Made by a program: the position numbers and the translations under genes. Under the pieces are notes generated by a model that saw only the letters and a program-made list of their open reading frames with translations, ran no database searches and was not told where the DNA came from. From Paraglaciecola hydrolytica (GTDB taxonomy: Bacteria; Pseudomonadota; Gammaproteobacteria; Enterobacterales; Alteromonadaceae), in the NCBI RefSeq assembly GCF_001565895.1, contig NZ_LSNE01000001.1:118856-182855 (forward strand): 64,000 nucleotides of DNA. Reading direction: 5' to 3'. Shown in pieces: positions 1-8,710 of this stretch (within the stretch, counting starts at the first letter, position 1; each line of letters begins with the position of its first letter).

Positions 1-20
1 TCTTAGATAGAGCTATCAAT

Positions 21-43
21 ATGGGGCGCAATGCCCCATTTTT
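21..43 (+). terminator. Rho-independent terminator of an upstream gene outside the window
   Basis: A 7-bp stem (ATGGGGC / GCCCCAT) with a 5-nt loop is followed directly by four T on the + strand. It would end a rightward gene lying before the window start. There is no A-tract on its left, so it should not serve the leftward MFS gene. Confidence 0.8.
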
Positions 44-72
44 GTAATTCACTTATCCAACTTAGGTTGGCC

Positions 73-1263
73 TTAATTACCAATAACTCCGCTACGCCCA
101 GCCAAGGTAGCAAAGATCATCACCATAATACTTGCGCCAATCAAGACTAAAAATGGTGCTGTCCAACTGCGACTTACATCATTTAAAACGCCAATTAAAA
201 ATGGGCCTAACGCCGCGCCCATATAGCCAATAAATTGGGCCATGCCTGATAATGCAGCAGCCTGATGATGGTCACGCGTTCGCAAGCCGAAAAAGGCTAA
301 GCTGGTAGTGAGTGACGCGCCACCGCCTAAGCCCAAACTGATAATCCAAATCAAAGATAAGCTTGGAGCGAAATACAAACCTAAGGTGCCGATGAGTAAC
401 AATAACCCGCAGGTCAATCCTAATAATGTTTGGTCTTTCATTTTTGCAATAATTGGCGCGCAGGCTAGGTTAGTGACAATCGCGACCAGTTGATAAATCA
501 ATAAATAAAAACCGGCATCTAGTGCTGTAAGCCCTATTGTTAAGGCATACGAAGCAAACCAACCTACAATTGAATAAAAAATTAAAGAATGAAACACAAA
601 AAACAAAGCAACGTGCCAGCCAGTGGCATCGCGCCAAGGGCTTGTAAAAGGATTAGCTTTTTGAATATTGAGGTTAGTGGTAAATCCCTTAAGTAGGGGT
701 AGCCAAACTATCAACGCGATCGCTGATAGTAGCGCCCAACATCCGATTGACCAGCGCCAGTCCAAGTCGGCCATTTGACTAATAGGCACCGCAAGTCCGG
801 CTGCTAGGCTGGCAAAACCCGCCATCGCCGCCGCATAAATCGAGATAACGGTAGCAGTGTTATGTTTAAAATCGCGTTTTATTAAACCGGGTAATAATAC
901 ATTGCCAAGGGCAATCCCGGCGCTTAGCAGCAGGGTACCTAGCCAAATGGCGCCAGTAAAATCGCAAGAGCGCAGTATTGTTCCAGCAGTAATGATAAAC
1001 AGGGCAAAACCAATCACAGGTTCAAGCCCATAATTGCGACCAAGTCTTGGTGCAAACAAAGATAACAAGCCAAAAATTAACAAGGGTAAGGCGTTTAACA
1101 GCCCAGCACCTGTGCCATCTAAGCCAAGAGCATTTTGTATATCGGCTAATACAGGCCCAACACTGGTTAAAGGCGCACGTAAGTTAGCTCCAACCAAGAT
1201 AATGGCCAAAAATAAGTAATTAAATCGAGGAAATTTAGCAAAGGAAATCGCGTTTTTAAACAT
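73..1263 (-). CDS. MFS transporter, CynX/NimT type
   Basis: About 396 residues with roughly 12 hydrophobic segments, the layout of a major facilitator permease. The first membrane segment carries the ANLRAPLTSVGP signature seen in the CynX/NimT (YeaN) branch, whose members move small anions such as cyanate or 2-nitroimidazole-like compounds. The substrate cannot be read from sequence; the cyanase gene about 30 kb away is too far to be evidence. The reading frame extends to a TTG at 1299, but the ATG at 1263 gives the usual short cytoplasmic N-terminus before the first helix. Neither start has a strong ribosome-binding site. The gene is single and divergent from the GH105 lipoprotein gene. Confidence 0.85.
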   Translation of the reverse strand: MFKNAISFAKFPRFNYLFLAIILVGANLRAPLTSVGPVLADIQNALGLDGTGAGLLNALPLLIFGLLSLFAPRLGRNYGLEPVIGFALFIITAGTILRSCDFTGAIWLGTLLLSAGIALGNVLLPGLIKRDFKHNTATVISIYAAAMAGFASLAAGLAVPISQMADLDWRWSIGCWALLSAIALIVWLPLLKGFTTNLNIQKANPFTSPWRDATGWHVALFFVFHSLIFYSIVGWFASYALTIGLTALDAGFYLLIYQLVAIVTNLACAPIIAKMKDQTLLGLTCGLLLLIGTLGLYFAPSLSLIWIISLGLGGGASLTTSLAFFGLRTRDHHQAAALSGMAQFIGYMGAALGPFLIGVLNDVSRSWTAPFLVLIGASIMVMIFATLAGRSGVIGN

Positions 1264-1319
1264 GCAGGCACCAGCACAATAATCAGTATTGTAATTCAAT
1301 AGCTGAAGTTTGTGCGTTG

Positions 1320-1331
1320 GTTAACGTTAAC
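1320..1331. promoter_or_regulatory. Perfect 12-bp palindrome GTTAACGTTAAC, possible operator
   Basis: A perfect palindrome sits in the 361-bp intergenic stretch between the leftward MFS gene and the rightward GH105 gene, about 57 bp upstream of the MFS ATG. It resembles the short palindromes bound by LacI or GntR type sugar regulators, but no regulator is encoded nearby, so the role is a guess. I recognise nothing else between 1332 and 1645. Confidence 0.3.
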
Positions 1332-1660
1332 GCTTACGCAAACAACTGAACGTTGAATGTCTAAAGCAAGGCTAAAATAATACTATTTATGAGTCAAGCA
1401 CTTAGCTTTATGAAATTACACAATCAGTCTGCGTAATTCCATCAGTTTGCCGATTTAAGTTCAGTTCTGAACCTTCTTTGTGCTTATTATCGACCTCAAG
1501 ATTTTGGTAGATTATATTCGTTGTTTAAACGTCTTATTTTGACTCAGGGATATGAGCAGCGCACTTTCAGCATTGAATATTTTATCTTTGCTGATAACTG
1601 CGGTTTGGTTTGCATGGCGTTTAACTCTTTTTTGCTCATGAAAATACCATCGAGGAAAAC

Positions 1661-3652
1661 ATGGATAATTATAAATTGAGTATGGCAGTGGCACTTTTTG
1701 CACTGTTAGCGGGCTGTTCGTCGTCAAATCAGATTAAAAGTGATGTCTACGAAGCGCGACAAGTACCTGAAAGGTCTGATGATTTTGCCTTTGAAAATGA
1801 CAAAGTAGCCTTTCGTGTTTACGGCCCCGCACTTAAAGATTCGGCAGAAAATAACGGTACTGATTGCTGGTTAAAACGTGTCTCTACACCGGTGATTAAC
1901 AAGTGGTACAGCGAGCACCTGCAAGGTAAGTCTTATCATGTGGATCATGGTGAAGGTTATGATCCCTACCATGTTGGCAGTTCGCTAGGCTGCGGTGGTA
2001 TTGCCTTGTGGCAACCACAAGATGCCGACCCTTTACAACAGCCCAATGTTTACACAGATTTTAAAGTCATTGAAAAAAGCCGCAAAAAAGTAGTGTTTGA
2101 ACTTGTTTACTACTGGCAAGAGCAAAACATCCAAGAAGTAAAACGCATCACCTTGGCTCAAGGCAGCCAGTTGTATCATGCGCAAAGCCAGTTTACCCAA
2201 GACGGCAAACCCATTCAGTTGCAAGTGGCGGTGGGCATCACCACTCATGACGGTAAAGCCTTAGTGGATGTGAGTGATGACAGTCAGATTGTGTCTAGTT
2301 GGGAAAAAATTGACGACAGCCACGTTGGCACAGCGGTTATTTTACCCAAGAGCTATGCTGGCCGTTTTGTAGCGCAAACCTCGGATAAAAAAGATCGTAA
2401 TAACGCGGTGCTGGTTACCAGTACTGACGACCAAGGCAAACTCAGCTATTACGCAGGTTTTGCATGGCAAAAGGCCGGTGATATCACTACTTATTTTGAT
2501 TGGAAAGCCTATCTTAGGGATTATCTAGGTGAGCCTGCTACACCAGCAACTATGGCCTCAGTCAAGGCTTTAACCCAGCAGGTTGCCGATTGGCAAATTG
2601 CCCATCATGAAGAGCAAGGCAAGTATCGTGCATTGCCTACCATTCCGCCCAGTTGGGCTAAACGTGATCGTTATCATGATTTAGATTGGCATCAAGGCGC
2701 ACTCTACGCTGGCATGGATCAGTGGCGCAAAATAGCCGATGATCCCACTAAATATACCCAGTGGTTGCAGGACATTGGCGAGCGAAATAAATGGACATTA
2801 CACAGACGACCCTATCACGCTGATGATCACACCGTTGGCCAGTTTTATTTGTCATTTTATGAAGATTTTAAACAGCCTGAGATGCTTAAACCCACTCAGC
2901 AACAATTTGACTGGATCCTTGAGCATCCTAAAACCGGTACTTTAGACTGGTTAGCCGATAATACTCACGCCCATGATCGTTGGGGGTGGTGTGATGCTTT
3001 ATTTATGGCGCCACCAGTATGGACACGTTTAGCCAAAATTACCGGTGACAGCATGTACCTGGATTTTATGGATCAGGAATATCACGCCACCTACGATTTA
3101 TTGTGGAGTAAAAAAGACAAACTCTTTTGGCGCGATTCGAGCTTTTTTGGCAAAACCGAAAACAATGGCCAAGACATCTTTTGGGCACGAGGCAACGGTT
3201 GGGTATTTGGCGGCTTAGCCCTGATGATCCCCGACCTACCGCAAGATTGGCAAGGCCGCCAATTCTACGTGGATTTGTTCACTACTATGGCCAAGCAACT
3301 TAAAGCCATCCAACGTGCAGATGGCACCTGGTCAATGGGTTTATTGGGCGGAGTAGAAGGTTACCCACAAGTAGAAACCAGCGGCACCTCGTTTTTCACC
3401 TTTGGTCTAGCTTGGGGTATTAACAACGGTTTATTAGACAGCGACGAATATCGCCCAGTAGTGATGAAAGCCTGGCGCGCCCTACAATTGGCGGTAAACC
3501 ATGAAGGCATGTTGGGCAATGTACAACCCGTTGGCGCCGCCCCAGGCGACTCCTTCCCTAATTACACCGAAGTCTATGGCGTAGGCGCATTTCTCGCCGC
3601 CGGCAGCGAGCTTTTTACTTTGCTGCAAAACGAACAGGCAGCTACTAAATAA
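1661..3652 (+). CDS. DUF4861 / GH105-type unsaturated glycuronyl hydrolase lipoprotein
   Basis: A 663-residue exported lipoprotein: hydrophobic N-terminus and lipobox LLAGC with Cys19. Residues about 40-300 look like DUF4861 (signature DDFAFENDKVAFRVYGPAL). Residues about 330-650 form an alpha/alpha-barrel like GH105/GH88 enzymes, which remove an unsaturated uronic acid from the end of oligosaccharides made by polysaccharide lyases (pectin, rhamnogalacturonan, ulvan). Asp445 in the HDRWGWCDAL motif is the likely general acid. The start is supported by GAGGAAA a few bases before the ATG. It is likely anchored in the periplasm. No lyase or TonB receptor gene lies beside it, so it is a stand-alone gene here. 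Exact substrate unknown. Confidence 0.85.
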   Translation: MDNYKLSMAVALFALLAGCSSSNQIKSDVYEARQVPERSDDFAFENDKVAFRVYGPALKDSAENNGTDCWLKRVSTPVINKWYSEHLQGKSYHVDHGEGYDPYHVGSSLGCGGIALWQPQDADPLQQPNVYTDFKVIEKSRKKVVFELVYYWQEQNIQEVKRITLAQGSQLYHAQSQFTQDGKPIQLQVAVGITTHDGKALVDVSDDSQIVSSWEKIDDSHVGTAVILPKSYAGRFVAQTSDKKDRNNAVLVTSTDDQGKLSYYAGFAWQKAGDITTYFDWKAYLRDYLGEPATPATMASVKALTQQVADWQIAHHEEQGKYRALPTIPPSWAKRDRYHDLDWHQGALYAGMDQWRKIADDPTKYTQWLQDIGERNKWTLHRRPYHADDHTVGQFYLSFYEDFKQPEMLKPTQQQFDWILEHPKTGTLDWLADNTHAHDRWGWCDALFMAPPVWTRLAKITGDSMYLDFMDQEYHATYDLLWSKKDKLFWRDSSFFGKTENNGQDIFWARGNGWVFGGLALMIPDLPQDWQGRQFYVDLFTTMAKQLKAIQRADGTWSMGLLGGVEGYPQVETSGTSFFTFGLAWGINNGLLDSDEYRPVVMKAWRALQLAVNHEGMLGNVQPVGAAPGDSFPNYTEVYGVGAFLAAGSELFTLLQNEQAATK

Positions 3653-3709
3653 GAGCTTATTCCTCGGTTTTGTAGGTTTAAGTGAGGTAAAAATGTAAGT
3701 GTTAATTGA

Positions 3710-3734
3710 AAAAACCGACTGCTGTCGGTTTTTT
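3710..3734. terminator. Bidirectional terminator between convergent genes
   Basis: Stem AAAAACCGAC / GTCGGTTTTT with tetraloop TGCT, with A-run on the left and T-run on the right, so it works on both strands. It sits between the GH105 gene (+) and the SnoaL-like gene (-). Confidence 0.85.
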
Positions 3735-3791
3735 GTTATAGGCCTACACAGCCGATTCAGTGCGTGTTTAGCATTGTTCTAGGGTTGTATC

Positions 3792-4292
3792 TTACATGGC
3801 ATCGTTCACGGTTTTACTATCAACAAATTGTTCAAAACTGACTATCTTGCCATCTTTAAGTTGCCAAAGGTGTGCGACTCTGGCCTTGAAATGTTTGCCA
3901 CTGGTTTTATAAGTGCCGCTGTAGGTGCCGTAGGCAATAACCTTGTCGCCAGCAGCAACATAGTCTTCAACAGCAAAATTGTAGCCAATCCATTCACTGC
4001 CTAAACGAGCAAAAACATGTTTTTCAATTTGCTCAAAGCCCTGGTAGGTTCCGGCATAAGGAAAGCCTGCCGCTTCGGTCCACAGTGTTTCACTTGTCAT
4101 GTAACGCTGGAGATTTTTACCGTTTTCTTCTGAGGTTTTGCCCTCATAAGTACTTTTTACAATATCAAGATTAGTCATGGTTTGAGTCTCCCTATATGAA
4201 GGTTTTTGACTGTCTGAAGTCGTTGTTGTTGCTTGGCTTGTACATGCTTGAAGCATTATCAGCACTATTAAAGTACTTATTACTTGTCTCAT
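3792..4292 (-). CDS. SnoaL-like / NTF2-fold putative lipoprotein
   Basis: 166 residues. The N-terminus is a short lipoprotein signal with lipobox LQAC (Cys17), followed by a compact SnoaL/NTF2-like cone domain (about residues 39-160). The family includes polyketide cyclases, isomerases and many proteins of unknown function. The ATG at 4292 has a strong AGGAG eight bases upstream. A second ATG at residue 39 (position 4178) also has a GGGAGA site, so a cytoplasmic short form is possible. It is the last gene of a leftward four-gene group with the MBL, RutE-like and DsbA-like genes. Function unknown. Confidence 0.75.
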   Translation of the reverse strand: MRQVISTLIVLIMLQACTSQATTTTSDSQKPSYRETQTMTNLDIVKSTYEGKTSEENGKNLQRYMTSETLWTEAAGFPYAGTYQGFEQIEKHVFARLGSEWIGYNFAVEDYVAAGDKVIAYGTYSGTYKTSGKHFKARVAHLWQLKDGKIVSFEQFVDSKTVNDAM

Positions 4293-4374
4293 GGCTTAAC
4301 TCCTGAATTGAGATATCGCAGAGACGTTTCGCCCTATTGCCGTTTGAAACGTCTCAACTAAAACCTAAGTGTGG

Positions 4375-5259
4375 CTACTGCCCCCACTTCATCTCGCCCA
4401 TAATGACTTTGGCACTTAATACTAAAATGTTGTCGCCGCCAATATTTGGGTAGCTTGCTTGCATTTTGGCAATCAATTCACTTGAATTGCTTGAGGCTTT
4501 GGCAGCTGTTTCAAAGTTTTGGATGTACTGACGGGTAAAATTAACCGCTTGAATCGTTAAGGGTTTGTTGCCCACTATATGCCCCGGGATCACAGTTGTA
4601 GGATGTAGCTGTTCGATAACATCGAGGGTTTTATACCAAAGATGACGTGATTCAGGCGTTTGTGTGTCAGCTAAAAATACATGCATATTGCCAAATACCA
4701 CCACGCCACCCAGCATCGTTTTGCTAGAAGGGATCCACACAAAGGTATGTTTTGGATCATGGCCATCAAGCCCGACAATTTTAACCTTCTCACCATCAAC
4801 CATAAGGGTGTCGCCTTTAAGTACTTCAGGCACAACCAACTCTTGCGGTGCATTCTCTTTTAGAATTGGTCCCCAGTAGCTTTTTTTAGGTACCATTGAG
4901 GCAATAATATATTCTTGGGTTTTAGCGGATGAGACTACCTTGGCATGAGGATACGCTGCAGTGATCACATCTAGCCCAAAATAATAATCAGGATCGCCAT
5001 GACTAATGTAAATAGTAGTGAGTTTTTTGCCTGATTTTCTAATCAACTCAACCACCGATTGGGCGTCATTACGCTGAAATTGTGCGTCAACTAAGATGGC
5101 TTCTGTTGGCCCAGTGATTAATACCGAGCTTACTGGAAATAGGCTTTTTTCTTGTGGATTAAACACAGAGGTTTCTAGTGTTGCACTGGTAGCGCTGGCG
5201 GATAAGGCGAGCATGGAGAACATTGTACCTGCCTGAACTAATTTGGATAAAAATGTCAT
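4375..5259 (-). CDS. Secreted MBL-fold hydrolase-like protein with altered metal motif
   Basis: About 294 residues with a cleavable signal peptide (SASATSA region). The fold is metallo-beta-lactamase-like, with the GGVVVFGN and PGHIVGN segments. The metal motif normally written HxHxDH reads HGDPDY here (His87, Asp89, Asp91, Tyr92), so two histidines are replaced by Asp and Tyr. Metal binding may be changed or lost. The frame runs back to 5364, but the ATG at 5259 has AGGAA seven bases upstream and gives a proper signal peptide. It lies between the RutE-like and SnoaL-like genes in the same direction. Substrate unknown. Confidence 0.8.
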   Translation of the reverse strand: MTFLSKLVQAGTMFSMLALSASATSATLETSVFNPQEKSLFPVSSVLITGPTEAILVDAQFQRNDAQSVVELIRKSGKKLTTIYISHGDPDYYFGLDVITAAYPHAKVVSSAKTQEYIIASMVPKKSYWGPILKENAPQELVVPEVLKGDTLMVDGEKVKIVGLDGHDPKHTFVWIPSSKTMLGGVVVFGNMHVFLADTQTPESRHLWYKTLDVIEQLHPTTVIPGHIVGNKPLTIQAVNFTRQYIQNFETAAKASSNSSELIAKMQASYPNIGGDNILVLSAKVIMGEMKWGQ

Positions 5260-5384
5260 GGTAGTTCCTAAACTGTCGCTAATGTAGCGAGTGAATAAAT
5301 AGTGGTTAAATAAGGGGCTTAGTGTTTTTGCTTGCGCAAAACACGCCATTGGGCATCTTGCCAATGGCTGTTTAGTATTAATAT

Positions 5385-5978
5385 TTAAAGAATGTTGACG
5401 ACGTCTGCAAATGCTAGACGTGGGCCTCTAGGATAGTTTTTCGACGCATCGCCGTAGCCGATATTAATGATGAAGTTAGACTTGTAGCGACCGTCAGGGA
5501 AGAAGGTTTCATCCACGACCTTGTTGTTGAAACCGCTCATTGGGCCGCAATCTAAACCAAGGCTGCGAGCTGCCAAGATGAAGTAAGCGCCTTGCAAACT
5601 TGAGTTTCTAAACGCGGTGGTATCACGCAACGTTTCATTGCTGGCAAACATGTCTTTGGCAGTCGGATTAGCAGGAAATTGCACCGGCAAGTTATTATAA
5701 AACTGGCTGTCTGAGGCAATGATCACGCTGGCAGGCGCCGCCATACTTTTTTGCTGATTACCCGGTGCTAAGGCTTTGTTTAACTTTGCTTTTGCGTCGG
5801 CACTTTTTACCACCACGTAATAACCTGGTTGGCAGTTCATGGATGTTGGTGCCCACTTCATTAACTCATATAGTTCTTTAATTAAGTCATCAGACACGGG
5901 CTTATCTAAAAAAGCGTTAAATGTGCGTGCTTCGGTAAACAGTTGAGCTTGTGTTTTGTTATCTAATTTGCTGGTCAT
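5385..5978 (-). CDS. Nitroreductase-family protein, RutE/HadB-like malonic semialdehyde reductase
   Basis: About 197 residues of the FMN-dependent nitroreductase fold. The pattern WAPTSMNCQPG, TAFRNSSLQGAYF, GLDCGPMSGF and INIGYGD matches RutE-like proteins, which reduce malonic semialdehyde or related enals using NAD(P)H. No other pyrimidine-degradation (rut) genes are present, so it more likely has a general aldehyde or nitro-compound role here. The ATG at 5978 is chosen because GGAGA lies just ahead of it; the upstream ATG at 5990 overlaps that site. Second gene of the leftward group after the DsbA-like gene. Confidence 0.85.
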   Translation of the reverse strand: MTSKLDNKTQAQLFTEARTFNAFLDKPVSDDLIKELYELMKWAPTSMNCQPGYYVVVKSADAKAKLNKALAPGNQQKSMAAPASVIIASDSQFYNNLPVQFPANPTAKDMFASNETLRDTTAFRNSSLQGAYFILAARSLGLDCGPMSGFNNKVVDETFFPDGRYKSNFIINIGYGDASKNYPRGPRLAFADVVNIL

Positions 5979-6028
5979 ATAATTCTCCATTTTGTGATGT
6001 TAAATAGGCTTGTTAATGGCTAAAAGTC

Positions 6029-6706
6029 TCAATCTATTGTCTTTAATACACGCGCTACATAAGCTACCCACTGCTTAGGCTGGCCGTAATAACTACCGTG
6101 ATCCAGTTTGGTAAAGGCACCATCAGCATGTTCAAACGCCAGAGTTGGAAATCCGTTACCACCGACTAAATGCAGCATATTTCGCGAATTGTTGATGTGC
6201 TGGGCCGTTTTTTCACCATTAAATAGCGTGAAGGCATTTAAGAAGGCGGCGGAGTCGACAGCCAGCTCGCTGACAATGGCTGTAAGGTTCGAAATATCTG
6301 ACTGGGAACGGCCTTCGACAAATTGTGTTATTTGCATCTGGTGCAACATCAACACAGGATCAACACCTAGAGATTGAGCCGCTAATAGCGCCGCAATCGG
6401 AGTATCAGAATCCACAACACGTTGTTTGTCCTCTAATACCTGAGAGTAATAAGTTGGACTAAACACTTGCCCTGTTAAGCCAGTGATCTTTTTGTCCATG
6501 GTGATTATTTGCTGATGAAAATCCGCTGATAATTGCCGTTTATTGGCACCCGAAAATAATCCGCCGCCATGTAGCTTAATGTCTACAGCAGTTAACTCAG
6601 TGAGTGCATCAATCAGCGGTGCCGCGGCGTAACACCAGCCGCACTGGGGGTCCATAATGTAATGTAAGGTTTTCAATGTCATTTCCTGTGTTAACTGTGA
6701 GTTCAT
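6029..6706 (-). CDS. DsbA-family (FrnE-like) thioredoxin-fold oxidoreductase
   Basis: 225 residues, no signal peptide, so probably cytoplasmic. The active-site motif CGWC is at residues 22-25 (context DPQCGWCY), as in the DsbA/FrnE/2-hydroxychromene isomerase superfamily. A helical insert follows, then the late GGNGFPTL segment with the cis-proline typical of thioredoxin folds. First gene of the leftward redox group and divergent from the LysR gene. An internal ATG at residue 9 is an alternative start; neither has a clear ribosome-binding site. Confidence 0.8.
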   Translation of the reverse strand: MNSQLTQEMTLKTLHYIMDPQCGWCYAAAPLIDALTELTAVDIKLHGGGLFSGANKRQLSADFHQQIITMDKKITGLTGQVFSPTYYSQVLEDKQRVVDSDTPIAALLAAQSLGVDPVLMLHQMQITQFVEGRSQSDISNLTAIVSELAVDSAAFLNAFTLFNGEKTAQHINNSRNMLHLVGGNGFPTLAFEHADGAFTKLDHGSYYGQPKQWVAYVARVLKTID

Positions 6707-6720
6707 GAGTTAAGTCTAAA

Positions 6721-6737
6721 TTGCAAATATGTTGCAA
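6721..6737. promoter_or_regulatory. Candidate LysR operator TTGCAA-N5-TTGCAA
   Basis: A 17-bp inverted repeat in the 86-bp gap between the divergent DsbA-like and LysR genes. Each half TTGCAA is itself palindromic. LysR regulators usually bind a dyad containing T-N11-A in exactly this kind of divergent promoter, so this is the best candidate site. Confidence 0.5.
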
Positions 6738-6792
6738 TAAACCCCGTGACAGGCAATAGTTAGTTGCATATATCGAACATATAGAAGATGAA

Positions 6793-7686
6793 ATGGACAG
6801 GATCACCGCAGCACAAGTGTTTGTCAGCATTGTTGAACAAGGCAGTATGGTTGGGGCCGCACAATCACTGGATATGTCACGCTCCATGGTCACAAGGTAC
6901 TTAAGTGAAATGGAAAGCTGGGCTGCCGCGCAGTTATTACACCGCTCAACACGTAAACTCACCCTCACCGCTGCGGGTGAAAAAGCCTATGTTAATTGTC
7001 GTTCTATATTGGATGTTGCTAAAGAATTATCTACACCATTAGAGCAAGACCAAGTGGCGCAGCCACAAGGTACAATTCGTATCGCGTGCTCGCAATTTGT
7101 GGCGGCCGATTTATTACCAAGCTTTATCGACGGGTTTTTAGATGACTACCCCAAAGTGCATATTGATGTGCATATTAGCAATCAGCTTACTAACTTAGTT
7201 GAAAATAGAATTGATCTAGCGCTACGTATTACCAATGAATTAGACCCCAATATTATTGCCCGTCCTCTCGGGCGCTGTCGTTCAGTGCTGTGCGCGACCG
7301 AAGGTTATTTAAAGCAGCATGGTTATCCAGTATATCCCGATGAATTGGTTAAACATAACTGCTTAATTTACTCGAATTTTGGTAAGAGCTTGTGGCATTT
7401 TACTAAAGACGAGCAAGCTGTGGTTGCGGCAGTCAGTGGTAACTACAGCGCAAATGAATCCATGTTATTGCTGCAATCCGTACTTAAAGGTCGTGGTATC
7501 TCCTTGCAGCCCAAACATGCAGTTCAAGCATTGATCAATGATAAAAAACTGGTTCACGTATTACCCAATTACGAACCCGCCACCCTTGGTATTTACGCCA
7601 TCTATCGATCCCGAAAACACCAGTCACTGGCCATACGCAAACTACTAGAGCGTTTAATTAGCTATTTTGAAATAACGGAAACTTAG
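6793..7686 (+). CDS. LysR-family transcriptional regulator
   Basis: 297 residues: N-terminal winged helix-turn-helix (about residues 1-60; core AAQSLDMSRSMVTRYLSEME) and a periplasmic-binding-like effector domain (about 90-290), the standard LysR size and layout. It is transcribed divergently from the DsbA/RutE/MBL/SnoaL group and probably controls that group and itself; this is inference from the arrangement. The inducer is unknown. Confidence 0.92.
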   Translation: MDRITAAQVFVSIVEQGSMVGAAQSLDMSRSMVTRYLSEMESWAAAQLLHRSTRKLTLTAAGEKAYVNCRSILDVAKELSTPLEQDQVAQPQGTIRIACSQFVAADLLPSFIDGFLDDYPKVHIDVHISNQLTNLVENRIDLALRITNELDPNIIARPLGRCRSVLCATEGYLKQHGYPVYPDELVKHNCLIYSNFGKSLWHFTKDEQAVVAAVSGNYSANESMLLLQSVLKGRGISLQPKHAVQALINDKKLVHVLPNYEPATLGIYAIYRSRKHQSLAIRKLLERLISYFEITET

Positions 7687-7792
7687 TTTTCGTTATCAGA
7701 TAATAGTTAAAGTTTTACTTTTCAAGTGGCTCTAAAATAATCTGGTATTGCAGAGACAAGGATGAACCAATCGTAACTCATTACCAATATCA

Positions 7793-8530
7793 CTAGTTTA
7801 TAAAAACGTGGTTACGGTGATAGGCCATAAAGTCTTGATGTTGCGAAAGCATTTTAATCGACATATCAAGGCCAATACCTAATAGTTGGTGATCTTCCAA
7901 AGCCTCAGAAACAACTATTTGGCCCTTGTCTTTAAAGGTGATGTAACCCAAATCAAACGCTTTATCTAAGTTGGCCAACAACAATAAACCGTTGTAGGGA
8001 TTGAGCCTTTCGTTGTTGTCTGATTCTCGCCATGGTTTGATGTGTGAAGCCACTAAAAACTCCAGTTGTTTGTATTGAGTTAACGCACAACCTTGCCAAT
8101 GTTTTATCAGGTCAGCTCTAAACTGACCTTGTCCCATGCGAGTTTTTATTAATCTTGCTTTTTCTGTTTCTTCAAGTTGTTTATCTTGTATTAAGGTATC
8201 GATGTCTTGGCTGATTTCGACTTGGAATACATCGTCCAAAAATGTTTGATAAGATTTGAGTGCCGCGCTGTACATGCCTTTACCCACTTTATCGCGCAAT
8301 TGAAATTCTGATAGGTGCAGGGCTGTGGTAGCAATTGCCGAATATTCTTCAATACTGGTAATACTCAAAAAGCTTGATGTAGGATAGCCCATTTCTTGCA
8401 ACCATCGAGGAATGGTATTTTTTAATGCTCCAATATAACTTCTGATGGTTCTGTCTGATTTACCAAGTCCATTGGCCCATACCTTATAGTGTGCTTCAAA
8501 GTAATCTGTGGATTTTTTCACAACCAACAT
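7793..8530 (-). CDS. HNH endonuclease domain protein
   Basis: 245 residues. The C-terminal half (about 130-225) is an HNH_2-type nuclease domain: GQGQFRADL lead, then ASHIKPWRES with His163, ERLNPYNGLLL, and LDKAFDLGYI. The single CAL motif takes the place of the usual first zinc ligand. The N-terminal half (1-120) is helical and unassigned. Such proteins often occur in restriction or defence contexts, and here the divergent neighbour is a Mrr-like nuclease gene. Its ribosome-binding site (AGGGA) is unusually close to the ATG. Confidence 0.8.
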   Translation of the reverse strand: MLVVKKSTDYFEAHYKVWANGLGKSDRTIRSYIGALKNTIPRWLQEMGYPTSSFLSITSIEEYSAIATTALHLSEFQLRDKVGKGMYSAALKSYQTFLDDVFQVEISQDIDTLIQDKQLEETEKARLIKTRMGQGQFRADLIKHWQGCALTQYKQLEFLVASHIKPWRESDNNERLNPYNGLLLLANLDKAFDLGYITFKDKGQIVVSEALEDHQLLGIGLDMSIKMLSQHQDFMAYHRNHVFIN

Positions 8531-8710
8531 TCCCTATAGTTGATGAACACCAAAACAGTTTGATGTCACTTAAATCTTAAAAAAATAATAATGGTTAGGA
8601 CAATAGAATTGTAATTTAAAAATCATACCTATTATTTCTATAAATACCTGATTTTTTGCATTTAGTTGTTACTATTTACGGTAGTTAAAAAGATCGAAAT
8701 AAAATTTATT

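Noticed and set aside
1512..1727. Leftward 71-residue open frame before the GH105 gene
   Set aside because: It overlaps the supported start of the GH105 lipoprotein on the other strand, has no ribosome-binding site and no recognisable composition.
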